The notes under the pieces were generated by a model. It was not told the origin of the DNA and did not search any database. It saw only the letters and a program-made list of their open reading frames with translations. The position numbers were made by a program, and so were the translations under genes. Positions 8,634 through 17,639 of a stretch of DNA of 64,000 bases are shown here, piece by piece. The stretch is from Methanoflorens sp963701995 (GTDB lineage: Archaea; Halobacteriota; Bog-38; Methanoflorentales; Methanoflorentaceae). The DNA is taken from the NCBI GenBank assembly GCA_963701995.1, contig OY969693.1:248001-312000 (forward strand), in the 5' to 3' direction. How positions within the stretch are numbered: position 1 is the stretch's first letter; each line of letters starts with the position of its first letter.

Positions 8634-9110
8634 ATGAGTGAAGAACAGTCTTGTCAAACGTGTGGTGCCCCGCTACCACTTAATGCGCAGTTCTGTGTTC
8701 AGTGCGGGACCAGTGTAGATAAGAACGCCCCAGCAGCTGGTGCAAGTGCGGGGTCACCGATGCCAGGCTCACCCATTGCCATAGACGGGGTTCTGGTAGT
8801 AAGTTCAAATTGGATCCCAGGATACACTATCATAGAAACCCGAGGATTCATCTACGGCCTTACGGTGCGGAGCAGAGGGCTTGGAAGAAATATTACGGCA
8901 GGATTGCGGTCTATCGCAGGAGGAGAGATTCGCGAGTACGTCGAGATGATGCAACACGCCAGAGATGAGGCGCTATACCGACTCGTGGAGCACGCGAAAG
9001 CAGTCGGTGCCAATGCCATAATAAGCGCCTATTTTGATTCGTCGGAGATTTCTGACTATATGCAGGAGATCCTGGCATACGGAACGGCTGTCGTGATTGA
9101 GAAGAAATAA
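8634..9110 (+). CDS. Zinc-ribbon plus YbjQ (UPF0145) domain protein
   Basis: A 158-aa protein with an N-terminal zinc ribbon (CQTCG then CVQCG, residues about 6-25), a low-complexity Ala/Pro/Gly linker and a C-terminal YbjQ domain. The latter is recognisable by the ETRGFIYGLTVRS region, GGEIREY and the ARDEALYRLVEHAKAVGANA helix. YbjQ-family proteins form pentameric rings of unknown function; the annotated heavy-metal role is unproven. The strong Shine-Dalgarno sequence fixes the start at 8634. A decayed copy of the C-terminal half lies at 40685-40899. Confidence 0.88.
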   Translation: MSEEQSCQTCGAPLPLNAQFCVQCGTSVDKNAPAAGASAGSPMPGSPIAIDGVLVVSSNWIPGYTIIETRGFIYGLTVRSRGLGRNITAGLRSIAGGEIREYVEMMQHARDEALYRLVEHAKAVGANAIISAYFDSSEISDYMQEILAYGTAVVIEKK

Positions 9111-9204
9111 TCGGTGAAAGTCGCCAGCGTCGAGGACTTAGAATGCAGCACGCCGCTTGCTGATGCCCTCGCGGTCTTGGCAGATGGCTGCGACGTCACT
9201 GCAA

Positions 9205-9738
9205 TCATTCCCCGATGAGATCGAGCCGAAGCCTGCTCAAATAATCAACAACAAAGCCCGTTACAACTGCCTCGCCGACTGCCACAATCATGGTTAGTAT
9301 CAAGATCTGGATCAGGTAAGTGAGTAGTGCGATGCCCCGTAACTCAGTTCCTTGTCTGCCTGAAACCAGTATGACAATGCAAAAAACGACGTTGACGACT
9401 AGCCCAGCTATGGCAGCGACGGCACCCCTAGTGAACAGCTCAAGTCGGCTCTTTGTCATTCTGAAGACGTAGAATGCGACGGCGATCTCGCTCAAGTTCA
9501 CGATCGTGTTCGCTCCGACTGAGCCCCACGCGCCGTGACCAACGGCTACGCGCAAGAGATTAACGATGAAGATAACAAGCAATCCGATGCCCGGTCTGGC
9601 CAAGATGCCTATGAGCGGCGTGAGGTTCTTGTAAACGCCGGCGATCGCTAGCCGCTGAATTGCGATCGTGCGCCTTCGCGTGATAACGAGTGCGACAAGG
9701 AGCAGGGCGAGGGCTAGTAACCACCAAAATACGCCCAT
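9205..9738 (-). CDS. Polytopic membrane protein, unknown function
   Basis: A 177-aa hydrophobic protein with about five membrane segments, the first at residues 4-20. The motif GVGANTIVNLSE-like stretch and VAVGEAVVTGFVVDYL near the C-terminus have no family I can name. It converges on the YbjQ gene. A frameshifted copy lies at 42214-42640 beside the YbjQ fragment, so the two genes appear to have travelled or duplicated together, which hints at a shared function. Confidence 0.75.
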   Translation of the reverse strand: MGVFWWLLALALLLVALVITRRRTIAIQRLAIAGVYKNLTPLIGILARPGIGLLVIFIVNLLRVAVGHGAWGSVGANTIVNLSEIAVAFYVFRMTKSRLELFTRGAVAAIAGLVVNVVFCIVILVSGRQGTELRGIALLTYLIQILILTMIVAVGEAVVTGFVVDYLSRLRLDLIGE

Positions 9739-9894
9739 TGGGGAAGAACGCCAGCGGAAGATGAATGTGCGCCATTTTAGAGCTCGGCCAGATCTGACGA
9801 ATTGCCGTTTAGCTATTACATGAAGCTTTCTGTGTCGAAGATGCGCCGGAGCTCAGAGCACGATTATGAAGAAGAGTCGGTGATCACGACTCGT

Positions 9895-11877
9895 TCAGTC
9901 TTCGTCAAATGGAAGCCTGTTGTGCTTTTCTAAACCCAGCGGTTCTACGTCCAAGGTTCTGAATCGATGATAAGGCCTCTCGTAGATCATGACCGGATTA
10001 GCGAGTACCTTTGCGTCTCTTCCAAAAAGCGATATCCGTGTGTAGGTAGAGGTCTCATCCAAAGGATAATCGCCGGCCGCCTCGTCAAAAAGGCGCTCCA
10101 CGCGCCCTCGACACTGGGAAAGATTCTTCTTGTACCACTCCTGTGCAAGATGGAGCTGGTCAGCGGTTTTTTCGGATGTTGTGCCCCTTATTATGGTGTG
10201 CGCTGAGTGGAGGGCCAGCGTGTAATCAGCGCCGAATAATTCCTTTAAATCCCTGAGCGAAGGCTTTATAGCTGCCTCATCGTTTGCGGAAGATGGTGCG
10301 TTTGGCGTTTTATTTCCTACAAAGACGGCGATGATAGCCACCGCAAAATCTTGTAGATGGCGTTTCAGGTCTGTCAACAGTGAGCTTTCATCAAAAGCCG
10401 CTCTTGTTCGAACGGAATCTGTGAGTCTCCCGGCATTGGTCGATGTACGCGGCAAACGATCGAGGATTATCAGCATCGACCTACCCTCATTCGCGTTAAC
10501 TTGATTTTGAGCCGTGCGGAGGGCACTTCTCACGCCTGCGATTTTCGTTCCTGCATTTGCTTCGACGACCGTCAGGTAACGGGCCACCCCTCTGCTCAAT
10601 CGTTCTCCTGCTTCAATTACCCGCTTCAATGTCGTTTCGTCTGCCTCAGAATCAAAGGCATTCTCGCGATACCGTGAAAGCTCCGTTCCATCAATCCCGC
10701 TGTGCCGTGCAATTGCGCGCTCTGCAAAGTGTTCTTTGCTTATTCCATAGCTTACGTATAGCGTAGGAAACCGACGCTGCGCAGCAAAGTCAGCACACCA
10801 CGCAATGAAGTCCGTTGCCTCCGTATCGCACGATGCAGTCACTGCGTATAACTTGCCTGGCTTCCAGCCCCCACCAAAAGCGATGTTTAGCCACTCTGAG
10901 GGGGTAGGTATTACATCCTTCCTCTTTGCAAAAAGATTCGTGAAGAAGAAATCGAGGTCTTCCTCAAATTTACGCGTTTTATCGCTCGCTTCAAACAACA
11001 ATGTGTTCGATTGATCCCTAAGCGTCCTCAAGACGATTTCAAGCGGAAGAGTGCTCGAAGCTAGAGCCGTTTCCGCCATTTGAACGAGTTCTTGCGCTCT
11101 GAACCGCGCCCCACGTGCGTTTGTGAGGTTCAAGTATTTTATAAATGTGTCACGCTGGCACGATGCACGGTTTCGTAGCCGCTGCACATGTCGCGCTATT
11201 TCGTTCACGTGCGGGCGCATCTCAGGGCTTCGAGAGAGGAGGCTCAAGATTGCGCTGCATCGCATCTGTCGGTCGTGATAGGCGAGATAGTGACACGTGT
11301 GCCACAGGACACGATTAAAAGGCAAACGAATCCCCCCTCTGGATATGTACTCATCCGCGAATCCCTCTGAGCAGAGCCCTAGCCTTAGCCCTTCGGTGAT
11401 ACTGTTCGGATCGTTAAGCAGATACGTGAGGATCTCTTCTTCCATCGAAGCTTGGTCCGCACTACGTTCGTAGTTCGGTTCTCTGATTGGCCTCGCTTGA
11501 TAGTACTCGCAGTTCCAGCCCGTGCACGCCGGGCGCTCTCGGAGTCTCTTGCTCCGCCAGATATCCTGGCAGTTCCAGCAGTACGTCCAGGGATTCTCTC
11601 GAGCCTGTGAAAGGCATTCCACAAACTTCTGGGCGTCGCTTACCCCCCTCGTGCTCCCGAAGAGGACCGAATTCCGCATCATCGTCTGCGCCATTTTTCT
11701 CCCTTGCACGTCGCTGAGCCCTTTTGTCACAACGTATCGCACGAGGAGCAAGTGCGCCGCGTCGCACTCCATATCAGAAGGCACGCCGTGACGCAACAGA
11801 TCGAGGATACACGGCGGATGGCGAATTCTTTTGCGAAAAGACTTCTGAAACTGGGGTTCAACATTTTGACTAGACAC
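9895..11877 (-). CDS. Putative PriL-type Fe-S domain fused to a DnaB-like helicase lacking a P-loop
   Basis: A 660-aa protein I recognise only in parts. Residues about 18-127 resemble the Fe-S domain of the archaeal/eukaryotic primase large subunit: HPPCILDLL (Cys23), then TYCWNCQDI (Cys100, 103) and ACTGWNCEYY (Cys118, 123). Residues about 138-300 resemble the DnaB N-terminal domain (EEEILTYLLNDPNSI, FNRVLWHTCHYL). Residues about 330-620 resemble the DnaB RecA core (WLNIAFGGGWKPGKLYAVTA, then LYVSYGISKEHFAERAIARHSGID, and a Walker-B-like MLIILDRL). The position of the Walker A loop reads SCDTEATDF, with no GK[ST]. This suggests a replication- or DNA-linked protein without helicase ATPase activity. 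Start is GTG. Domain assignment is inference from motif pattern. Confidence 0.5.
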   Translation of the reverse strand: MSSQNVEPQFQKSFRKRIRHPPCILDLLRHGVPSDMECDAAHLLLVRYVVTKGLSDVQGRKMAQTMMRNSVLFGSTRGVSDAQKFVECLSQARENPWTYCWNCQDIWRSKRLRERPACTGWNCEYYQARPIREPNYERSADQASMEEEILTYLLNDPNSITEGLRLGLCSEGFADEYISRGGIRLPFNRVLWHTCHYLAYHDRQMRCSAILSLLSRSPEMRPHVNEIARHVQRLRNRASCQRDTFIKYLNLTNARGARFRAQELVQMAETALASSTLPLEIVLRTLRDQSNTLLFEASDKTRKFEEDLDFFFTNLFAKRKDVIPTPSEWLNIAFGGGWKPGKLYAVTASCDTEATDFIAWCADFAAQRRFPTLYVSYGISKEHFAERAIARHSGIDGTELSRYRENAFDSEADETTLKRVIEAGERLSRGVARYLTVVEANAGTKIAGVRSALRTAQNQVNANEGRSMLIILDRLPRTSTNAGRLTDSVRTRAAFDESSLLTDLKRHLQDFAVAIIAVFVGNKTPNAPSSANDEAAIKPSLRDLKELFGADYTLALHSAHTIIRGTTSEKTADQLHLAQEWYKKNLSQCRGRVERLFDEAAGDYPLDETSTYTRISLFGRDAKVLANPVMIYERPYHRFRTLDVEPLGLEKHNRLPFDED

Positions 11878-11889
11878 CTGATCACTGCC

Positions 11890-12093
11890 TCACTCGCCAA
11901 ACCGGGCATCGAACACGCATAGCTCAACTTCAGCCAAGGGCGAATCGCCGTGGCGATGGATACGCCACCGGTTCTTGTTTTTTGCGAAGTAGCCCGTATA
12001 CGTTACCTGTGCGTTAGGTGAAAGTGTATCGCTAGTGTCTGTCACAATTACAGAAGAGTGCACGTTCGACCGGCGGAGACCTCCTAGCGTCAC
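11890..12093 (-). CDS. Small protein upstream of the PriL/DnaB-like gene
   Basis: A 67-aa reading frame ending 12 bp before the start of the 660-aa protein on the same strand, so it would lead a two-gene operon. The sequence (VIVTDTSDTLSPNAQVTYTG, then NKNRWRIHRHGD) looks beta-rich and has no family I recognise. An AGGAGGT lies inside the frame, so the true start may be the internal GTG about 14 nt beyond it. Support is context plus open frame only. Confidence 0.35.
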   Translation of the reverse strand: MTLGGLRRSNVHSSVIVTDTSDTLSPNAQVTYTGYFAKNKNRWRIHRHGDSPLAEVELCVFDARFGE

Positions 12094-12529
12094 ACGTTTC
12101 CGGCACGCATTATCCGATTCTCAACGCTCCAAGATCAAAAGCGTGTTAGGCGCCCCAACCGACCTGACAGCCTACGATGCCGCCATACCGCCACCGATTG
12201 ACGAGGCGCGCGTGATGCCTCATTACCCTCGCCGATACCCAACTTCGCACGCGCTCGAAGTGTTTGCCGTGGCGATCAAAGGCATTCTAGCGTCTACTAG
12301 CGAACTATTTTGGTGAACTCTCACAAAACCCTCTTCATGCTATTTCGTTGATCACAAAAATCACACAATAACTACTGACTTTTGGGGCCACGCGACCGCG
12401 TCTTTGCTTTGCGCTTTAGGGGGGACATCCGCCCTGAGTTGCCTGTTTTTTGTAAGCGCCTTTATCATCCTACCCCAAGCGAACAGCGTATCGGAGCCAA
12501 ACTCACCTAAATAGCGAGCGATGAAATTG
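12094..12529. other. Gene-free stretch
   Basis: About 435 bases with no frame that resembles a protein family on either strand; short open frames here lack ribosome sites and overlap a clear promoter. No repeat or RNA gene recognised. Confidence 0.4.
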
Positions 12530-12537
12530 TTTAAATA
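12530..12537 (+). promoter_or_regulatory. TATA box TTTAAATA
   Basis: TTTAAATA 30 nt before the ATG at 12567, the spacing of a leaderless archaeal transcript. Confidence 0.6.
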
Positions 12538-12566
12538 CGCCGAAACACCTAACACTACGTGGTTCA

Positions 12567-13310
12567 ATGCGCGAAGCCGACACCAGTTCAGTCCCGTACG
12601 GAAGATACGAAAAAGATGAATCAATTTTCGGTCTGTCAGATCTAGCGAGCCTGGCTGCGTTCATCTATCTTTTGTTCTTTCTCCTGGTGCTCGTGATATA
12701 TAGCGCGAATCCTTTCGAGCCGGCAGTGTTCGGGTTCTACAAACTCTCCGTCTTCTTTCAAATCGTGTCGTTCTTCGGCATCTTTTTTGTTCCGACCTTG
12801 CTGATCTACTTCGCCCTCGACTTCACGAAGAGCGTTGGGCACACGGTTGTCGTGCTCGGGTACCCTATTCTTGTGCTTGGGGCAGCAGCAATCCTTAACA
12901 TACCAGATGCGCCACTTTTCGCAGCGCTGAGCGGACTTGTGCTCTTTGCGTTCTATTTCTTGGCGGGGCTGAATCGTTCGGCGATCGAGAGACGACAACG
13001 CGCTCCACGTGCCCAGCGCGCCGTCCGTCAGAGGCCAGATGTTCTACCCCCGCCACGGCTGCCTCCTCAACGACGGCCGTCAGATCAGCGTGCTCCCGCT
13101 CAGAGGCGGCAGATGTCGCAATACGCGCCACCGAGCCGTCCTCCGGATTTCAGACGAGAGGTCAGACCACAATACGGATCCTCAGACGGCTTTCTTTCTC
13201 GGCTCGACCGATTTCTCGATCGGTACGACTACGTAGACGGCGAAGCCGTGCGAAAGGGTTCGCGACGTAGCGGGAGGTACGAAAGGGATCGACGGCGCGG
13301 CGGCCGATAA
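12567..13310 (+). CDS. Membrane protein with Arg/Pro/Gln-rich cytoplasmic tail
   Basis: A 247-aa protein. About four hydrophobic segments occupy residues 28-135 (LAAFIYLLFFLLVLVIYSA; FFGIFFVPTLLIYFALDF; VVVLGYPILVLGAAAIL; LSGLVLFAFYFLAGL). The remaining 110 residues are strongly basic and Pro/Gln-rich (ERRQRAPRAQRAVRQRP) and end in RYERDRRRGGR. The tail could bind nucleic acid or polyanions. No family recognised. A TATA box 30 nt upstream supports the start. Confidence 0.65.
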   Translation: MREADTSSVPYGRYEKDESIFGLSDLASLAAFIYLLFFLLVLVIYSANPFEPAVFGFYKLSVFFQIVSFFGIFFVPTLLIYFALDFTKSVGHTVVVLGYPILVLGAAAILNIPDAPLFAALSGLVLFAFYFLAGLNRSAIERRQRAPRAQRAVRQRPDVLPPPRLPPQRRPSDQRAPAQRRQMSQYAPPSRPPDFRREVRPQYGSSDGFLSRLDRFLDRYDYVDGEAVRKGSRRSGRYERDRRRGGR

Positions 13311-13340
13311 GCGCTATTTCCGCTATTCGCAGCAATCAGC

Positions 13341-15167
13341 CTATGAAGCAATCGCCGCCATGATGAAGCGATGGATGATCTCCATCACGGGGAGCATCAT
13401 TCCCGGACGGGGGACCCCTATGGGCGTCTTCTGCCAGACCCAGCACGCGACAAACAGCCAATACGACGAGACGAAGGTGGCAAATCCCACCAGGATCGCC
13501 AAGTCTTTCAGGCGTTTTTTGTAGCCCACGAAGTACGGCACGAAGAGACTCATCGTTACTGCGGTAACGACTCCAAGCGTGCGGTTCAGCGAGAAACCCA
13601 ACGCTCCGATAAGCCCGCTTACTGCGGGCGTGAAGAGCGCCGCGTACCCGAGCACTGATCCGCTGAGCACGATCCACGCAGCGGCAAATGCTTGTTTAAT
13701 ACGCGACGCGTGAACGAGAACCTCGCGTATGCTTGCGAGCGTGAAGAAGACTAGCGGGACATACAGCGGCAGAAAGTAGCGCATATCAAGGCCAAATCCT
13801 TGGTTTAGGCCGAAAGGCGCGTAGATTATGACGTGCGCGACGATGCAGATGAAAAAAGTGACTGCGATTGCGCGGCTCTTCTCTACCCTTAGACGCGCCG
13901 CTCCCGTCCTGAATCTGAGCAGCGTTCGCACGACGTACGGGACAGCAGCAAAGAGGGGAATTATAAGCAAGGGGCAAATCTGAAACACCGAGAGCGTTAC
14001 CGGCATGTCGACATAGAACAGCACGTGATAGAGGTCTTGGGGCCAGCTCGGCACGGTTTGTAGTTTCCACGTGGCTAAAAAGAGCATAGGCAGACTTTGG
14101 ATCGTGGAGAAAAGTGCTGAACCAGTGGTTGCGTTAATCGGGGACGCCTGCTGCGCGATTTCTGGGTGTGCACTGAGATAAACGGGCGACAAGAAAGGGT
14201 TGTGAAAGAGCAGGTAGTTATTGATGAAGTACGGGATCATCGCGAGCAGCACCGTGGCTGCGGCCGTAATCACCGCTCTAATTCTCGCTGCTGAGGTCAG
14301 CAAATCCGTCAGAATGATGGCGATCAGGAGCGGAATTGCGTCAAAAACCCGCACCCAGACGCTGAGCCCGACGAAAACGTAAGAGAGGTAGCGATAGCGC
14401 TGCTTGCCGTCTAGCAGATACGTATAGAGGCTCCAGACGCTCGCTATGATGAGCAACACCGACGCTGTTTGATCTTTCGCTGAGACCGCCCAGAACGTAA
14501 GGGGCGTCGCGATCAGTATATATACGGCCCCAAAGGCGGCCACGCGGTCATCGGCGAAGTACCGCGTGAAGATTCGCAACGAAAGCAGGACGATGGCCGC
14601 CATCGCCAAGATATTAAACAGCTGGATGGCCATAAGAGCGCCCCACTGGTCAAAAACAAGCGGCGGCAGACGAGTGCCGATGTAGCCGTTGATGATGAAG
14701 AGGGTAAGCGCGACAAACGCGCCAAGACTGCGACCGAGTCGTGGGTGGTGCCAACGCCTTCCCAGAAGCGAGCTCACCATGAATACACTAAATGACCACA
14801 GAGCAGCGAAGAAGAGCCTGATGCCGACCATGACGCTGATGAGGTAAAGGAACGCGTACAACGGGGACGCAAAGACCGGGATGGCGTGCGTGTAGAAGGC
14901 GTACGTGTGGCCCTGGAAGGAAAACCCAAGGATTGGGGCCGAGCCTCCAAAACTGAGGCCTTCGTAGAGCTTGGTAGGCAGCGTGTCGATCGAGAGCGAT
15001 CCGCGAGCAAGATTAATGAGCTCCGCCGCGAGCGTCACCTCGTCGTTGATGAAGATGTTAACGTTCCAAATCGCGATGCAGACTGCGAGCGATGCGTAGA
15101 AGAGTAGCGCAGCCGTTTCGTTAGGTAAAACGCGTGTGTAGAGGCTCCGTAGCTTGTTGTAGCTCAT
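13341..15167 (-). CDS. Polytopic membrane glycosyltransferase-like protein
   Basis: A 608-aa protein with about 12 membrane segments. An Asp-containing first loop (NIFINDEVTLAAELINLARG) resembles lipid-linked sugar transferases of the GT39/GT-C type, where loop-1 acidic residues bind metal and polyprenyl-phosphate sugar. Specific membership is uncertain. The gene follows a GT4 glycosyltransferase with a 3-bp gap, so both probably act in the same glycan pathway at the cytoplasmic membrane. Confidence 0.65.
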   Translation of the reverse strand: MSYNKLRSLYTRVLPNETAALLFYASLAVCIAIWNVNIFINDEVTLAAELINLARGSLSIDTLPTKLYEGLSFGGSAPILGFSFQGHTYAFYTHAIPVFASPLYAFLYLISVMVGIRLFFAALWSFSVFMVSSLLGRRWHHPRLGRSLGAFVALTLFIINGYIGTRLPPLVFDQWGALMAIQLFNILAMAAIVLLSLRIFTRYFADDRVAAFGAVYILIATPLTFWAVSAKDQTASVLLIIASVWSLYTYLLDGKQRYRYLSYVFVGLSVWVRVFDAIPLLIAIILTDLLTSAARIRAVITAAATVLLAMIPYFINNYLLFHNPFLSPVYLSAHPEIAQQASPINATTGSALFSTIQSLPMLFLATWKLQTVPSWPQDLYHVLFYVDMPVTLSVFQICPLLIIPLFAAVPYVVRTLLRFRTGAARLRVEKSRAIAVTFFICIVAHVIIYAPFGLNQGFGLDMRYFLPLYVPLVFFTLASIREVLVHASRIKQAFAAAWIVLSGSVLGYAALFTPAVSGLIGALGFSLNRTLGVVTAVTMSLFVPYFVGYKKRLKDLAILVGFATFVSSYWLFVACWVWQKTPIGVPRPGMMLPVMEIIHRFIMAAIAS

Positions 15168-15170
15168 CGC

Positions 15171-16202
15171 TTAGACAGCCGAGCGCTCGGCTTCACGCTC
15201 CATGATCATATCGTAGACGCTGACGTACCCGTCGACCATGCGATCCACATCAAAGCGCTCCGCGCGTTTCCTGCACCGCTGCCTTCGAATGCTGCCAACC
15301 TCGCCCACTTTGTCGATCGCCTCGCGCACGCTCTGAACGATAAAGCCTGTCTCTCCGTCGACGAGTATCTCCCGCACGCTACCCTGGTCTGTGGCAATGA
15401 CGGGCGTGCCACTTGCGAGAGATTCAACCAGAGTGAGACCAAACGGCTCAGCAAAAGAGATCAGGTGCAAGCTGCAGTACGCCTGCTTGAAAAGCTCGTT
15501 TCTCGTTTTTTCGTCCACCGTCCCGAGATACTGTATCTGCTCTCCGTCGATCTCAGGCTTGACGCACTTCTCGAAATAGGCGCGATGCTCGCTCGCGACG
15601 AGCCCGGCAATCTTCAGCGTCATTCCGGTTTCTTTTGCCACCTCAATGGCGCGATGCGTGCCCTTGTCACGCGATATGCGTCCGAAGAACAGAAGATAAT
15701 CATCGGGAGCGTCACCGTACTCAAAGGAGCCGACGTCGATCCCGTTGTACACGGTGGCAACGTAGTTTAGGCCTTCCGCTCGATCGGCGTTGCTGATGGA
15801 CACGTAGTAGTTATCCCAGTACTTTCTGTAAACGGGCAGAATCCGATCCGAAGAGAATCCGTGTATGGTCGTAAGAAGAGGAGTATCCGTGAGCCGTGAG
15901 AAGGTCAGCGGATAGAAGTCGTAGTGACTGTGAAGAATATCGAATTCGTGTGCTTTTTCGAAAGCGTTTGATATGTGGAGCCATTGATAGACGCCAGCGT
16001 CAAGCGATTCATCTTCATAGAATCCGTGCGGACACACCCACTCAAGCTTCGCCTTCGTGACAGAGTCGCCCGTCGCGAAGAGCGTAACGTCATAGCCTCG
16101 CTCGACCAGGCCTTCGGTCAGGTAATGGACGACGGTCTCCCAGGGTCCGTAACGGCGTGGCGGGGTTCTCCACGAGATGGTGCCCAGCATTCCTACCTTC
16201 AA
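15171..16202 (-). CDS. GT4-family glycosyltransferase
   Basis: A 343-aa GT-B fold glycosyltransferase. The N-terminal part has KVGMLGTISWRTPPRRYGPWE, typical of nucleotide-sugar-dependent GT4 enzymes. The C-terminal domain has FFGRISRDKGTHRAIEVAKE, PEIDGEQIQYLG and the donor-binding SFAEPFGLTLVESLASGTPV with the EX7E glutamates. The frame is open upstream to 16466, but a GGAGG at 16210-16214 spaced 7 nt from TTG at 16202 fixes the start where homology begins. It lies directly upstream of the membrane glycosyltransferase. Confidence 0.88.
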   Translation of the reverse strand: MKVGMLGTISWRTPPRRYGPWETVVHYLTEGLVERGYDVTLFATGDSVTKAKLEWVCPHGFYEDESLDAGVYQWLHISNAFEKAHEFDILHSHYDFYPLTFSRLTDTPLLTTIHGFSSDRILPVYRKYWDNYYVSISNADRAEGLNYVATVYNGIDVGSFEYGDAPDDYLLFFGRISRDKGTHRAIEVAKETGMTLKIAGLVASEHRAYFEKCVKPEIDGEQIQYLGTVDEKTRNELFKQAYCSLHLISFAEPFGLTLVESLASGTPVIATDQGSVREILVDGETGFIVQSVREAIDKVGEVGSIRRQRCRKRAERFDVDRMVDGYVSVYDMIMEREAERSAV

Positions 16203-16209
16203 TCGACAA

Positions 16210-16214
16210 CCTCC
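16210..16214 (-). promoter_or_regulatory. Shine-Dalgarno site deciding the GT4 start
   Basis: GGAGG on the minus strand, 7 nt before the TTG at 16202. It supports the short form of the protein rather than the 88-residue basic extension. Confidence 0.7.
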
Positions 16215-16269
16215 CCGAGCGCGCTCAGCGTTGTGAACCAGACACCATCTCGCCTCGCGCAATCCTCGC

Positions 16270-17538
16270 CTAACTCGATGCTTTCGGCGCCGCTTTAGCC
16301 GCGTTCGCGTCGCTTTGTAGCGCCTCCACACTGTCGGTGCGCTCCCACGGCAGATCGAGATCAGCGCGACCAAAATGCCCATAGGCGGCGACTTGTCGGT
16401 AGATCGGACGTCGAAGTCGCAGTGTGTTAATGATCCACCCGGGAGTGAGTGCAAAACGGCGCCCAATAATCTCAGAGATGGACTCCTCAGGTATGCGGGC
16501 CGTGCCGAACGTATTGACGTATATCGCGATAGGTTGAGCGACGCCTATCGCATACGAGATCTGGATTTCGCACTTGTCGGCGAGTTCAGCCGCAACAACG
16601 TTTTTCGCGACATACCTGGCCGCGTACGCTGCCGATCGGTCGACCTTTGTCGGATCCTTCCCCGAAAAAGAGCCCCCGCCGTGGCGCGCCATTCCTCCGT
16701 ACGTATCGACGATGATCTTACGCCCCGACATGCCAGCATCGCCCTTGGGGCCTCCGATCACGAACCGACCCGTGGGGTTGACGTAAACCTTCGTGTCCTT
16801 ATCGATCATCTCGGCGGGGATAACGACGTCGATCACGTTCGCCTGAATATCCCGTCTGATGGTGTCAAGTTCGACGTCCGGAGTGTGCTGCGAAGATACG
16901 ATTACCGTGTCGACTCGGGCAGGCCGATCGTCAACGTATTCCACCGTTACCTGCGTCTTGCCATCAGGGCCGAGATAGCCTATTTCTCCAGATTTCCTGA
17001 CCTCAGTCAGCCTCAGCGCAAGCTTATTCGCGAGCAGAATCGGCATCGGCATCAGCTCCGGTGTTTCATTCGTAGCATAGCCGAACACCATCCCCTGATC
17101 ACCCGCGCCGAGTTCGGCATCCTCATCTACGTCCGCGGGCACCTGTAGACACTCGAGGTCGAATCCGTCGTCGCCCACGGCTGAGACCCGGCACTCAAGC
17201 GACTTGTTGACCCCTTGAGCGATATCCGGAGACTGTTCTTTGATCGATACGATGATCCCGCAGTTGTCGCAGTCGAAACCGAATCGCGAATCGGTGTAAC
17301 CTATCTCGCGGATCGTATCACGCACCACGCGGGGTATGTCCACGGCACAAGTCGTCGTGATTTCGCCGATCACCACCGCGAGCCCCGTCGTCACTGCGAC
17401 TTCGCACGCGACTCGCGCGTTCTTAGGGTCGCGCTCGATGATCGCGTCCAGTATGGCATCCGAAATCTGGTCGCAGATCTTGTCGGGGTGCCCTTCCGTT
17501 ACTGATTCGGAAGTAAACAAAAAACGATTCTCAGACAT
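16270..17538 (-). CDS. metK: S-adenosylmethionine synthetase, bacterial-type
   Basis: A 422-aa MetK making SAM from ATP and methionine. Motifs are those of the bacterial/eukaryotic family: FTSESVTEGHPDKICDQISD at the start, GAGDQGMVFGYATNET, and GGGSFSGKDPTKVDRSAAY. Most archaea instead use the divergent archaeal MAT, so this gene looks transferred from bacteria. ATG at 17538 starts at SENRFLF; the frame is open 18 codons further but runs into the promoter. The C-terminus has a short Ala/Lys-rich extension. It is divergent from ahcY, the next enzyme class in the methyl cycle. Confidence 0.95.
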   Translation of the reverse strand: MSENRFLFTSESVTEGHPDKICDQISDAILDAIIERDPKNARVACEVAVTTGLAVVIGEITTTCAVDIPRVVRDTIREIGYTDSRFGFDCDNCGIIVSIKEQSPDIAQGVNKSLECRVSAVGDDGFDLECLQVPADVDEDAELGAGDQGMVFGYATNETPELMPMPILLANKLALRLTEVRKSGEIGYLGPDGKTQVTVEYVDDRPARVDTVIVSSQHTPDVELDTIRRDIQANVIDVVIPAEMIDKDTKVYVNPTGRFVIGGPKGDAGMSGRKIIVDTYGGMARHGGGSFSGKDPTKVDRSAAYAARYVAKNVVAAELADKCEIQISYAIGVAQPIAIYVNTFGTARIPEESISEIIGRRFALTPGWIINTLRLRRPIYRQVAAYGHFGRADLDLPWERTDSVEALQSDANAAKAAPKASS

Positions 17539-17598
17539 CCTGCCTCGATTCGCTGCACGATTGACAACCTTTTTACCGGTTGGCTTTATCATTGGTAG

Positions 17599-17608
17599 CT
17601 ATATAAAG
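17599..17608 (+). promoter_or_regulatory. TATA box in the metK-ahcY divergent promoter
   Basis: CTATATAAAG lies 32 nt before the first ahcY ATG. Its reverse complement could also serve metK, 60 nt from that start, so the two methyl-cycle genes may share control. Confidence 0.55.
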
Positions 17609-17639
17609 CGTATGGTTGCCGGAGGCGACTGCGTAGCAG

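Noticed and set aside
12035..12316. 93-aa plus-strand frame
   Set aside because: No ribosome site, no family, low-complexity sequence; overlaps the small gene at 11890-12093 on the opposite strand.
12361..12624. 87-aa minus-strand frame
   Set aside because: It covers the TATA box and start of the membrane protein at 12567 and resembles no family.
16203..16466. 88-residue basic N-terminal extension of the GT4 glycosyltransferase
   Set aside because: A well-spaced GGAGG and the start of homology both place initiation at TTG 16202, and the extension overlaps metK.
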